Part shown: one piece after another, positions 28,995-40,700 of the stretch
Numbering within the stretch: the first letter of the stretch is position 1
Layout: each line of letters starts with the position of its first letter
NCBI GenBank assembly: GCA_900708905.1
Contig: CAADRB010000062.1
Span: 374,595 to 438,594 of the forward strand
DNA from: Hymenolepis diminuta
Lineage: Eukaryota; Platyhelminthes; Cestoda; Cyclophyllidea; Hymenolepididae
Direction: 5' to 3'
Length of the DNA stretch: 64,000 bases
Translations under genes and position numbers: made by a program
Notes under the pieces: model-generated
What the model saw: the letters and a program-made list of their open reading frames with translations, nothing else
Database searches by the model: none
Told to the model about the DNA's origin: nothing

Positions 28995-29180
28995 GACTAT
29001 TGGAAACTATGTAGAAAATCCAAGAAGACTCCCGAGAAATATTCATTACAACTGATAAGATAGACAGACTAGATATATTTGAGGACAAGGAGAGGTCAGT
29101 CATACTCAAGTTACGTCTCTCCAAATCAGTTTATCATGTGGTCCGGCAATGAGACTCCAGATACCACAGCTTAGTACTGC
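28995..29180 (+). repeat. Decayed coding repeat, copy 2
   Basis: Partner of 15885-16075. The block at about 29052-29137 keeps a continuous reading frame aligned codon by codon with copy 1 (D-K-I-D-x-L, F-E-D, then S-V-I-L-K). The match fades beyond about 29180. It lies directly beside the mariner relic at 29317. The protein family is not identified. Confidence 0.5.
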
Positions 29181-29316
29181 GATATTAGTGGCGACATGGG
29201 GGTGTAAGGCATCCGAGGGCACCCTACGCACTTTCAGAAAAACAGAACATGAGACTGTTAATGGTTGAAACTTACAATTTCCTATTACAAAACAAATAAA
29301 TATAATAACCTAGGTT

Positions 29317-30330
29317 TTATTCTGTATGTCCTCCGGCTTCTATCACCCACTCAATTCGAGTTCGAAGGCATATACAAGCTTTCATCGGGTGGTCTTCATT
29401 GATGTCCTCCGTTCCTCCGCCTATTGCTTCCATCGAAAGGAGGATTTGGTGTTATGTTTATGCTTGTTAACTTCCCACTCAACCACGCCCCGTTCCACAA
29501 GTAATAATCCAATGGGTTAAAGTCTGTTGAGTTAGGAGGCAACCATAAGTTTGGTGTAACATGATGAAGGAAATTCTCGGCATCCAACTCTGAGTTTTGA
29601 GAGCTTTATGGGATGGAGTCGAAAACATTGGGTCTTCCTCCATTGACTACGCTGTTTATCCAAGGCGGCTTAACAATGGTATGAAGAGTCTCCACACAGA
29701 CATCTGCATCGACTCTAAGGCCCTGTGAAAAAAAGGGGAAGTCATGATGTGCCTTCGCTCCTGACAACACCGAAAAGCATCACTGTTGGTGGAAACTTTG
29801 TATGCATAACAGTTGGAACTTCAGTGGGGTCCCCCCCCCACCACACAGTCAGCCACCTATCATTTCTTGGATTGACATTTTGATTCTGGTGGAAGTTTTT
29901 TTGGCTGGAGATGAACCAAAAACAGTCCTGTTCTTCTGGGTTCTTCAACTTGTTTAAGAGTCCTTTTACACACCTTAAACAACTCTCCTCAGATGCTTTT
30001 GCCGACATAAGCTGACCTCGTCTAAGAACGTATGATTTGTATTTGTATTTGAACAACACTCCTTACTGTTCCTTCTGACACTTCCAGATCTTTGGCAAGA
30101 TCTCGCATTGACCTCCCAGAATTTTCGTCCATCACGTCATGCACTCTTCTCAAAAACTCAGGTGTTCTGGGTGAGTCACCAGAACATTGACAATGCTCTT
30201 TTCTCTCCTTCGTGGCAGCCAATTCATCTCCATTCATTTCATCCGGCGGCTCCTTTCTAACTTTCCAAACAAAAGATCTGGTGACTCTTAGAAATCACAC
30301 AATTTCCAAATAGCTGTGTTTTGCCCTTAT
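29317..30330 (-). pseudogene. Mariner-family transposase, inactive relic
   Basis: About 1.0 kb, near the full length of a mariner transposase gene, read on the minus strand. In order it shows an N-terminal helix-turn-helix region with RSMRDLAKDLEVSEGTVR (about 30140-30087), the YVLRRGQLMS linker, and a catalytic core with DPTEVPTVMHTKFP and GLRVDADVCVETLHTIVKP. Then come NSTDFNPLDYYLW (about 29525-29490) and a C-terminal ending in RTRIEWVIEAGGHTE with the stop at 29319-29317. The gene is dead. An in-frame stop lies near its start. The frame shifts at a (CAAATA)-type slippage repeat near 30045, and the first catalytic aspartate block reads SSQKNF instead of the usual SDEKNF. The second aspartate is replaced by a stop-containing segment, and further frame changes follow. 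Only the third catalytic aspartate survives. I could not define the terminal inverted repeats. Confidence 0.9.
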
Positions 30331-31719
30331 AGACACTATTAGAGCATTAATTATTATCGGGTTAGTTTAAATTACAAAAATATAAGTGCCATCAGATATC
30401 TTACACAACTTGTACTTACCTTCCTAATCATCAAAGCAATCTAGATGATCATGCCTACCGCGTGTAAACGCTCTCTACCGAGTTTCTATTATAATGAACA
30501 CATTAGTGACTACGCATTTATTCTCGCCAAGAGGTACTAATTAAATACTATTAGGAATAAATTAGTATCATTTCAGAAGATTCCAAATCCATTCAATTTA
30601 ATTCACTCTAATTAAAATAAATGACACCTATTAGTATCTTAGGAATGGAGAATCTATAGTACGCACTTAAAACTACCAGAGCTAAATAAATAAGATTTTA
30701 CGAAGATTTGTATTATTTCTGATTTCGCGCTGTTTTGCATTCAAACCATTCCGATAAAAAATAGCAAAGACCATCACCAGTTCAAGCACTGCGCCTACCT
30801 AATCTGCAATGCTATTCAACAGCATGCTAACTTATCCTATCGATTTTCTCTTACTTCGCACTAATGACTAAGCGCATGCTCGACAGGCCTAATGATAACC
30901 GATATGTGTTTTCGCGCAAACTAAGCACTAATTAAGCTACCACCATTTCGGTGAATTTTAAATCTTACGTAACGTCATCCTAACTATAACAGAACTATTT
31001 CAGTCTGTCTTGCAATGCAGTCCACTTTACTACATCCAAAAACTGCGAGAACTCAAGATCGGCACTTTTTCACCACTAAGCATTCATTTGAGTTAATAAT
31101 TATTCCATCAGTAGCAAACAAACAATCCATCTGCTTTCTGAATTCAATTTAACAATAACCCAGCACCATTAAGAAGCCAACAAGCACAGAGATAAAGGAC
31201 TTATTAGAATTGAACCAGAACGAAAGTTAGTGGAAGGGAGTTAGAGGCAAAGAAAAAAAGACGAAGACAAATTTCGAAACACAGAGGAGAGGAAAAAACA
31301 GTAAGTTAGTAGTATTAAGTAGGCAGAATTGATCGAAGGGTTTGGAGGAGAGGATTAAGGGAAAGGAGCTCACAGAGAGATAGAAGTAACAACACTTGTT
31401 TCGTGACAGAGATACCGATTCTCATATAATCACTGGTCTAGTATTATTCGTTGAATGTTGTACTGGTTAATGGTTATTATGTATATATAATGAATGTATG
31501 CAATCAGAAAAAAACAGAGATACAGAGCAGCAGGGTATAAAAGACAAACAGATAGGGGCAATAACAGGTGTCCTTGCTTTCAGAAGCAAGACGTAGTAAT
31601 GGAATGACGTAGTAATGAGAAAATCGATAATGGAGGGAATGAGGAGGAGAGCAAATTATGCAACGATTTAGATATATTATGTGCAGACACCTGGAAAAAG
31701 TGAAAGGCGGACGGGCTGG
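30331..31719. other. Spacer and CHC 3' flank
   Basis: Holds the 3' untranslated side of the clathrin gene and an AG-rich low-complexity stretch at about 31195-31400. On the minus strand I find no AATAAA or ATTAAA in the first 400 bases after the CHC stop. The nearest variant is AATATA at 31678-31673, so the transcript end is undefined. Confidence 0.45.
31573..31590 (-). other. Perfect hairpin in the CHC 3' flank
   Basis: CTTGCTT and AAGCAAG form a perfect 7-bp stem around a 4-base loop, about 130 bases after the CHC stop codon. Directly beside it GACGTAGTAATG occurs twice (31590-31601 and 31606-31617). It could be an mRNA structure; no function is shown. Confidence 0.4.
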
Positions 31720-34700
31720 TTAATAGGAGGGCCCATTTGTCGGGTAAAAAGTGTTTCCAGGGCCACCTGGGGGGATCATTGAACCGCCATAAGCACCTGA
31801 TTGGGTTCCCATCATTCCGCTTGTCAGCATAAGTGGGGCGTCGGTATCTAAGACGGAAAAAACAGGCTATTACTTGAAGGCTGAACAAATAAGCAGTATT
31901 TCTAAACCAAAAAGCGGGCTAAAATACGATAACACCACTAAAACAAACTAGCACCAGTGATAAACTCACGGTTCGGGGGATTTAAGGAAAGGAATGGATT
32001 TCGTCTAGGTAACGGAGGTGCTATAAAGGGGGTTAACAAACATACATAGAGATGGCTGGTAAGTCGGTCACTTTTAGACATAAAATTGATGACTCATATG
32101 CACCACATAGACACAAACACGGTACTAAATACGTGTAGTTGCTTAACGGACTAGATCTGGTTTGATGCTTCTAAGATCCTTAGGTGCCAAACAAAGGCTT
32201 ATTTCCCATTAAAATAGACTTTGAATATTTTGTCTAATTAGGATAGCCGAACTTAGAAGCTTCTTAATGAGACTTTAGCTACTGAAAATTGGTGACAAAA
32301 GTAGAACAAATCTTAAAAATTTTGTTATCCTCAACTGCTATTAAACAAATTAAAAAATGGCTTGGAAATACGTGATTACGGAAAGATACATGAGATAAAT
32401 TCACGGGCTCATTAGAAGTGCTCACATCACTTGACTTGAGGGTAGACGTTAGGTATCCTGGAGCGGATCTTACTAGGATCTCTCATTCTATCATTTCTTG
32501 TTAGTCATAATTAGTCAGAGCTGTTGGTCACACCAACCAGTGGATGTGCGCCGGCGGGCATCAACCTCGCGACCTCTGAATTGGTAAAGGTGCACATTGA
32601 TCCCTGTGTCATATGAGATATCCATTTCGATTCCCTTTTCAACAAAAAGGAAAGCTACGCTCCAACAGAACGAAATACTCAAACATCCAAATCAGGAATG
32701 AAAGGATGCCGATTATTGTTCAAATTCAAGAGAAATCTTCACTTGTCTCCCCGATCAATAACTGTAACACTTATGCTCATAATTCATCTTGGATTTCTTT
32801 TCTTGTTTTGAAGACTGACAGGATATTTTCATATCGTGAGGGAAACTGATGGATCTCTATTCCATCTAGGGATAAATAAAAGTTTAAATAACGACACATA
32901 CTTAGGATGAGAATGATATCCAAATTTTTATGCATGGAGAGTTGGAGAATTACGTTCTTTTGTCATTAGAACTAGTTTAAATAATTGCCAAACCTATTTA
33001 AGAAAGCGTTTTCCAACGTTCATTCTAGGTAGAAAGTGGCATCACGGAGCCTCCCTGGTGAGAGATTGAAATTCCGCCTTTCTATGTTAGCCAGACTTAA
33101 TCAGTGGGATTGGTCATTCTGTTCACTGGATGTGCGCAGATGAAAATAGAACCCGTGACCTCTGACATGGTAAATATGGACGGTGACCAACGCGCCACCA
33201 ACCGAAATGGTTTATTAAACATGAATGTAATCATGCAAGTCAATATCTAGTTTTAGTCTTCATCAAATCTCATCCCCTTTCGATCAAGGAAGACAGGACA
33301 ACAATCGAAAAAGTTCACAAAATCGCGAATTTGCCACCAATGCTTCCTATAGTCTTGCTATATCCTTCTGCATTCAATAGCCATTAATACTACAAGAAGA
33401 CAGGATTAGAGCTTTTTCACAAAAATATGATTCTTGAACAAATGGAGAGAGTAGCGACGTCATTTTACGACTGTCTAGTTGCGTTTTTATGAGTAATTAC
33501 ACACAAGAAAATATCATAATATTCTTGCGCATGGACGAGTACAGAATATATTTGTAATAACATTGTGGGCACTGTATTCAGGGTAATTGAATTCAAATTG
33601 AGTTAGCGCAGTTAAGCTTATAAAATGATATAATTATCGGCTATCAGAAAGCAATCAGTCAAAGTTTGCAATTTTACTTACTAATGTGTGGTTGGGAACT
33701 CACCACTGGATGTTCACCGATGGGTGTCTATGTCACATGTGCAAAATGGTGGCCAGTGATTTGTTCCTTCTACTAAGCATCAATCGAGGCTTAACGATCT
33801 AATAAATTTAGTCTGTGAGAAGACGGGAAACCATGCTTTCATTCCTTTTAGTCCCGTAATAAACTGCCGCACATTTATAACGTGAGCAGAATAAACCCTC
33901 TTCACTGTCCTTAGAATTTAAGATTCCCCTTTAGAAATATTAATAATATCAGCCTCAAAAGTTATCATCCGACTTCATTCAGAATCAAAAGCTGTCTTCA
34001 TAAGCGCAGTCGAGAAAACCACGCAAATAAGAGACTGAGCCGGACTACGGTTAAGCTTGCAATGCTACTTTTAAGCAAGCAGCGGCGGCCATACGTTACG
34101 CGCGCTAGTTCGCAAATCTCTCGTTCATCGATTTAAACTGCACGAGACGAGAACGCGCAGGTGCGTCCGTGCAACTTCAGCCCCACTACTACCGCTACTG
34201 CTGCAGACATGGGCGCGCAACTAGCTGGCTGGCCAAAAGACAGGGAAACCGACAGACGCCAAATCCAGAGAGAGATAGCGAGCGTTTAAACACCAGAGAG
34301 AGAAAACAAACACTTACGGAGTACAAGGGGATTAACTGCCTGTTCCTTCTTCTCTTCCTCCTCGGTACGAGTTCTCTCCGATTTCTCCAAATGATCGATC
34401 TGTAAAGAGAATTGAATGCATATAAAGCAAATGTTTGAAGAGTGTATGTGAGGCTCAAGCATACCAAAAGAACGACGCAGTGTGTGCCAAACCTAGTCAT
34501 CAATATTGTCGTGCGCTCGCGGTTTATGCACACAGAAACAGATATCGGAGGGTGATATTCTGAGAGCAAGATAGAAGCCTGATAAAACGTGGGTGAGACC
34601 ACATGTAATGATGCTCTCCTTATCTATGAGTCAATAAATTAGGAAAGAAGCATGCATTAAGAATGCCCTATAACGCTCCGCTCGGGTAGTAGAAAGGCAG

Positions 34701-37700
34701 CGTTATAGTTTGCCTAGTAAAAACTCAGATTGCAATAAGTCTATCTAATGTGGATCATTCACCTTGCAGCTGGTACTTAAGTTAGTCCCCATAATATTGG
34801 CAGGACAAAAAGCAAATCGATCACAGAAGCGTGAGAGTAACATATGCAAAGTGTTTACGCGTGTCGATCGAGCCAACATAGAGAATTTAGGAGAAAGACG
34901 CCGTAGATAAGTTTTACTACCATTAATCCTAAACGCACAATTATTATTTCATCAAGTAACAAAATCAAGCCCATCACGAAAGAATGTGCCCCTGGAAAGA
35001 AGAAGGTAATTAGATGTGTAATTGAGAGTCAACTATTCGGACGTCAGTCTACAACAGCTTAGTTTACAATCCAACGTCTGTGGGTATACATTATTCTCTT
35101 GACCTAAAACTGATGAATCTATGACCAAGGCAGACAGAATCAGATTAAAAAAACGACCTATTCGATAAATGTATCATAGATACTTCTCCGGTAATTGGTC
35201 CATGTTTCATTTCCGTTTCCAAATTGTACTTTCATCTCGTCGTAGTAAAGAGAAAGTGGTCAGACTCCTTGTGTCATCATGAGTTCTCAAATCTTGTCCC
35301 AAGATAGCTATAACCACGGTGGTAACTGGAGCTAACGGCCAATACACATTGTAACACAAACCAACGTTTTAATAACTCCATGTGAGTAGATGGGGTATCA
35401 ATCGATATCACTTAATTAAACAAATAGCACGACATTGATCTCGCATCATGGTTTTCACACTACCAATGACCAATAGCTTCAGAATGCAGTTTGCTATTTA
35501 CTTTTATGGGAAAAATAAATTTGGAACATTTTCATGCCTAGTAATGGGAATGACTAACCGCACTGAGCATACACTTGGTAGAATGAGAGCAGTGTTCTAG
35601 CAGGATCATATTTGCAACACTCACCTTGAGTAAGGGAAGTCTTTCTGTTGAAATGTATTAACAGATACAATTGATCATTGCTATAAATGGACGAACAAAT
35701 ATAGAACCCAAATTTTTCGTCTTACCACTTCCCCATCGATTCGTAACTGGTTATAAGGGAGTGTTTCATAACACTCATCTTAGGCAGAGAAATTGCATGC
35801 CGGAGTCCTTCTGATAAGAAACTCAAAATCTGTCTGGATATAAATCCATGAGTATCAAACTCGGGACTTCTTACTTAACAGAAGTGCACATTGACCGCTA
35901 CGCCATTACAAAATAAATCATTTCACATAACCAAAATAACCTACTTGCAAAATCACTTCTTACCTTCGTAGTGAGTTCACGCATAGTTTGAATGAGGAAA
36001 GGCATAGCCATATCCGTGAGGCCATTGCGCCAAGCCAGTTCAAGCACAACATCAGGTCGCAGAAGATCATAACATTGGTAGAGACAAGCCGCAAAGCAAT
36101 CAGGTAAGTTCTCTGACAAGAACCAACGAAGAAGGTCCTCGGCTGTTTCAGGATCACGGGAATCGGCTGCATATTGCATGGCATCCTACAACAAACAAAA
36201 TGTTAGTATCTTCCATACGATATTAAATTGCTGCTTATGAACTAACCCTATAGAGCTTATCTCGTTTGCATAGCTCAATACTCTGCACCCATCGATTGTT
36301 ACCCTTGTACAGGAGCGCCGAAAGTCTACGAAACTCTGTGAGCTCGTGTTTCTCGAGGGCTTGGGCTAGAGCAATGTTATCAAAGTTGGTATGGGCCTCA
36401 ATCGATTGCCGCAAAGCCTGATAGTCTTCCTCTTCAATCAAGAGTGCATTCAACGCCTCATTAACAGACTTGTTATTAGCACCACTTTGTTGCACAACAC
36501 AGAGGTAGGGTTTAATGAAAGCAATGTGGCCGTTCTTTGTGAAGAAAGCGACGGTACGAGTATGATCTAGACGTGGGATCAGAACCGTGAGCAGATCATT
36601 GAGAAGTAGAGGCTTGTAGTTTAGGTAGAATTGGATGGCCTTATAATAGAGTTCCAAATTGGCTACCTTGGTGATCATGTCTTTAAAGTGGTTTTCGCGC
36701 CAAGCTTCTGTGGGATGGGCCATCATGGTCTGAACCGCATTGTCGTACTCCTCGTAGCGGTCATAGAGGAAGACGAGCTCTGCCCAGAGATGGGCTTGTT
36801 CAGCTGCTCTTAACACCTTAGGGATGTTGACTCTTGACCAGAAGAGTTCAAGATGTTCCCGCAATTTTTCCTGCTTGAATTTTGAGTAGAGGATAGCTAG
36901 TTCAGTGAACATTCCCATATGAGCTCTCTCTAGACCCAAAGCAGCTTCCAAGAGGGTGATGAGTTGTTGGAAATGACCACGTTGCTGGTAGTACTTAATC
37001 AACTCTTCAAGCTCATCAGCATGGACAACTATGTTCAGACCGCACATCTGAGCCAAGCGGAATTCTCCATGATCGACACAAGCGAAGCAGACCTCTTTCC
37101 ATGTGCGAGTTGAGTTTGCTTTGCGTGCAGCCTCTACTGCGCCCTGATATTCACCAAGATGGACAAGAGTGATGGCTAGACGAGAGTAGTTGCTCACATT
37201 GTTGTAGAGAAGCTTTGCTGGCTCGTACATATGTTCCTCAAAGCATCTGTCAGCCACCTGGGCAAAAAGAAAATAAAAAAGTTAACTTGATCTGAAATAG
37301 CTAGTTCAAAACACTTTGGAACCTATGCGGTAACTCAATACTGGGAAAACTAAACTAAATAACTAAGCGGAAAATGCCCATAGTCCTGGGCGAAACTAAT
37401 TAAGGAAATCGTAAAATAAATTTTCCGTAAGAACAATCAATAATGGCTGATAAATGACTAATTCGATTCCACTTTCAACTGCCATGAAATATTACCTATT
37501 TATTCAAAAATATTAGATAATGATAAGAACTGGAAAGAAAATTCACCAAGTCTTGGTTAATACAAATAAGGGGAAAGTTCGGGGAGGACTAGTTCAAAAT
37601 GAATAAATACCTCTATAAAGTCAATTTCAGGCAGCAAAGCCAAGTATAAGGGATTTTGGTGCGAAATTGCATGCAAATGAGAGTTTAAAGGGGATCTTTA

Positions 37701-40700
37701 TACTCCAAACGGAACGAAATCTAACGGTTAAGTACCTCGTGGCTAAATCTTTTAACCTAAAATAGAGATGTTAAAAAGTCATTTTTCACCTTACTGTAGC
37801 TAGAAATGCTTAACAAGTAATGCGGAAAACCTAATGGCTAATCTTAACAGTTCAGTCTCAAATATGTCTTAATAACCACGTATATATTAATGTGATAATA
37901 GTATCATAGAACGCCAGACTTACAGAAGTAATATTGGCATGATTAGAACTGGCGATAAACTCCTCCAAATCGGAAAGACGTCCAGTTCTGGCAAATGCGA
38001 AGGCCAACTCCGAATCAATAGTGGTTTCCCTGGCCTTTTTACGAGCCATCTGGAGATAACGAACAAGATCCTCGTAGTTATTAGCAGCCGATGCAGCCTT
38101 AATCACCTCATCATAGTTGGCTGGGTCGCCAGCTTTAATGTAGGAATCAATAGCTTCTTTAATAACTCCCTCATTCAGTTGGGCTTTAGCCAACAAACTC
38201 CACACAGCTGGTTCATTGCATCGCTCTGCGTATTCATAAGCTCTGTCGAGGTTCTGAATGTTGTCAATGAGGACCTTCATGGCAAGATTATTGACTTCAA
38301 ACTTTTTGAAGATGGCGAAAGCTTCTTCATAGAGACCGTGGGTTATTGCAATATTAGCTACATCCGGTGCGTCATAATTATCTAACTTGGAAATGTACTC
38401 CATAACTTTACTATGATCAGCCTTTATCGCAGTAAGAATGAGAAGATTTTGAAGATTTCTGTGATCGGAGAAGACAGAGTTATCCAAAACGATCTTCTCT
38501 AACAGCTCAATCAACTCATTAGGCATATCTGCAGCCATGAAAGCTTTCACAGCAACGGAGATTTCATCGGGATCTTGAGTTTCGGAAAGAGCGGCTTGCA
38601 CAACCTGATCGATCAACTGACGACGGTAGGTGTTAGTTTCACTCAAGCACTCCGCCCATAACTCGGGATCTTTCCTTCTCACAAGATAACGAGCCTCAGT
38701 TTTGAAGAGGGAGTTTTCATTACACACCGCGACAAGTTCTTTATCGCACTGTCCACGCTCATAAGCCACACAGGCTAAATTGGGGTCGCGTTTCTCGCAG
38801 TACTTGCCCACAACGTAGCTATCGTAATATTGATTCTCTCGCAAGAAACGTTCAGGGTTGTTATTGGCATCAATGTAAATTTTAGCCAGAGCGTTATGAG
38901 TGGCTGGTTCCACTGAACCCTCGTGGATACGGGATTCTAACCACGGCAAGAGAAGCTTCAGACGATTGCGTTTCTCAACCTCTGCGACCAGTTCATCAGT
39001 ACTGAATTGTCCTAGAGACAAAACACGATATTAACATTCTATTTACACAAATAATGAAAAGTTTAGCGGAGAAACAAACCTCTAACAACAGCAATGAGCT
39101 GTTTGATAAAGTCATCGGCACAATCCACATCAAGTAAACCACCAATAACGGCTGGTAAGCGAGCAGGATTGACTTTCTGCACATAGATTTCAATGTACTT
39201 TTGAAGATTGTTACGGTAGAGGTAGAGAACCAAGTCGTGAACAAAGTCGAAACGATCACACACAATGATAAGGGGTAGTTGATCAGTGAGTTTAGCTTCC
39301 TTAAGGAAGTTTTTCACCCTTTCTGGATCGTAGTAGTTGCTCTCCCGGCAAATTCTTTCCACCTCCTTCACTTGTCCGGTCTTACAAGCAGCTTGAATGT
39401 ACTTGAAGTGGACTTCAGGGTCCTGAGAGAAGTTAACGATGGAGCCAAGGAAGTAGAAAAGACCTTCGAATGACTTGAATGACTCAAAGATTTCGATTAG
39501 AGCATTGGTACCCAGTTGTTCATGGTACTGAGTTGCAATTTGGACGCAAACTTGGAGATTTTGACGGATATTTGCTTGAAGCATTGCCTTGAGGCATTCA
39601 AGAGAGTCTTCAACTGACAGTGAACCGAAGTACTTCACAAGCCACTCTGGAGTGAGGAGATGGGTATTAACGACAGCACGCTTGATGTCATAGAGATCAG
39701 TGTAGTGTTCTAGAGCACGTTGAAGAAGACCTGCTTTTTCGCAGAGCTGAGCAATGGCAGCTCGATCATAGTGGGTGAACATCTGGTTGCCCAGAATAGC
39801 ATCTGCAACCTGGGGAGCAGACATCAAATTCATCTCAAGGAGACGGGTTTGAAGATGTCCCTCTGATGGACGATTGTGTTTCAATGCATCAAGAAGAAAC
39901 GAGGTGCATTGTTGAATTAAACCTTGTTCAGTGAAGACGTTGACAACTTGTTCCAAATCGACAAGTGGTTCCTGATCTTGAACAAGCATTTGGGCGAATT
40001 GGAGAGCTTGATCAGGATTAATTCGGGTCAAATTGCGAAGAAGGGAAATATACTCAGGTGAGTAGTTAACCTTCTTAGAGTAAAGAATGATCTTCTGGAA
40101 TTGACCAGTTTCAGCGAAGCATTGAACAACTTTTGGTGGTACATTTGCACGAAGGTAGACTGACAGAGCAAGAGTAGGATCAGCCTAAAATACGAAACAG
40201 TAACGTTTAATAAAAAAGGTGAAGTACCATTAACGATAAAGGGCACAGTTTTCACGTCATACTACGGGTGGCGGTTAAACTCACTGGTAGTGACTAGCTG
40301 AGAAACAATAGAACATCAGTGTTCCCAACATTTAAACCCTCCATCCTTTCTGACTTAGGAGTTAAATTACATCAAAGAATGGTAAAACTGAGCAAACAAA
40401 CCTGTTTCACGAGATCACCAAGCTCTTCCGAGCACTCAAGTTTGTCCTCTTTGAGCCACTTTTCAATGAGGTGCTTCCTAGCCTGTTGTAGAACAGGTCG
40501 GCAAAGTTCCAGACTCTCATATTTATTCAGCTGTCCTTGGTCGATTAGAATACCGAAGTAGAGGAAAAGAGGTGATGTCTGACCGGCTTGATTCGGAATC
40601 TAAGATGAAGAAAGAACAGTAGTTGGAAAGTATATTGGGATAAAATCATAGCCTCTACCATCCTTTAGTAATAAAGCAGCTACAATTGGACGCTCTGTTC

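Noticed and set aside
34195..34602. 135-codon minus-strand open frame
   Set aside because: It overlaps CHC exon 9 in a different frame; the exon's own frame matches the clathrin hub and has correct splice sites and phase.
38000..39500. Open frames on the plus strand opposite CHC exons
   Set aside because: They are antisense shadows of the conserved clathrin leg exons.
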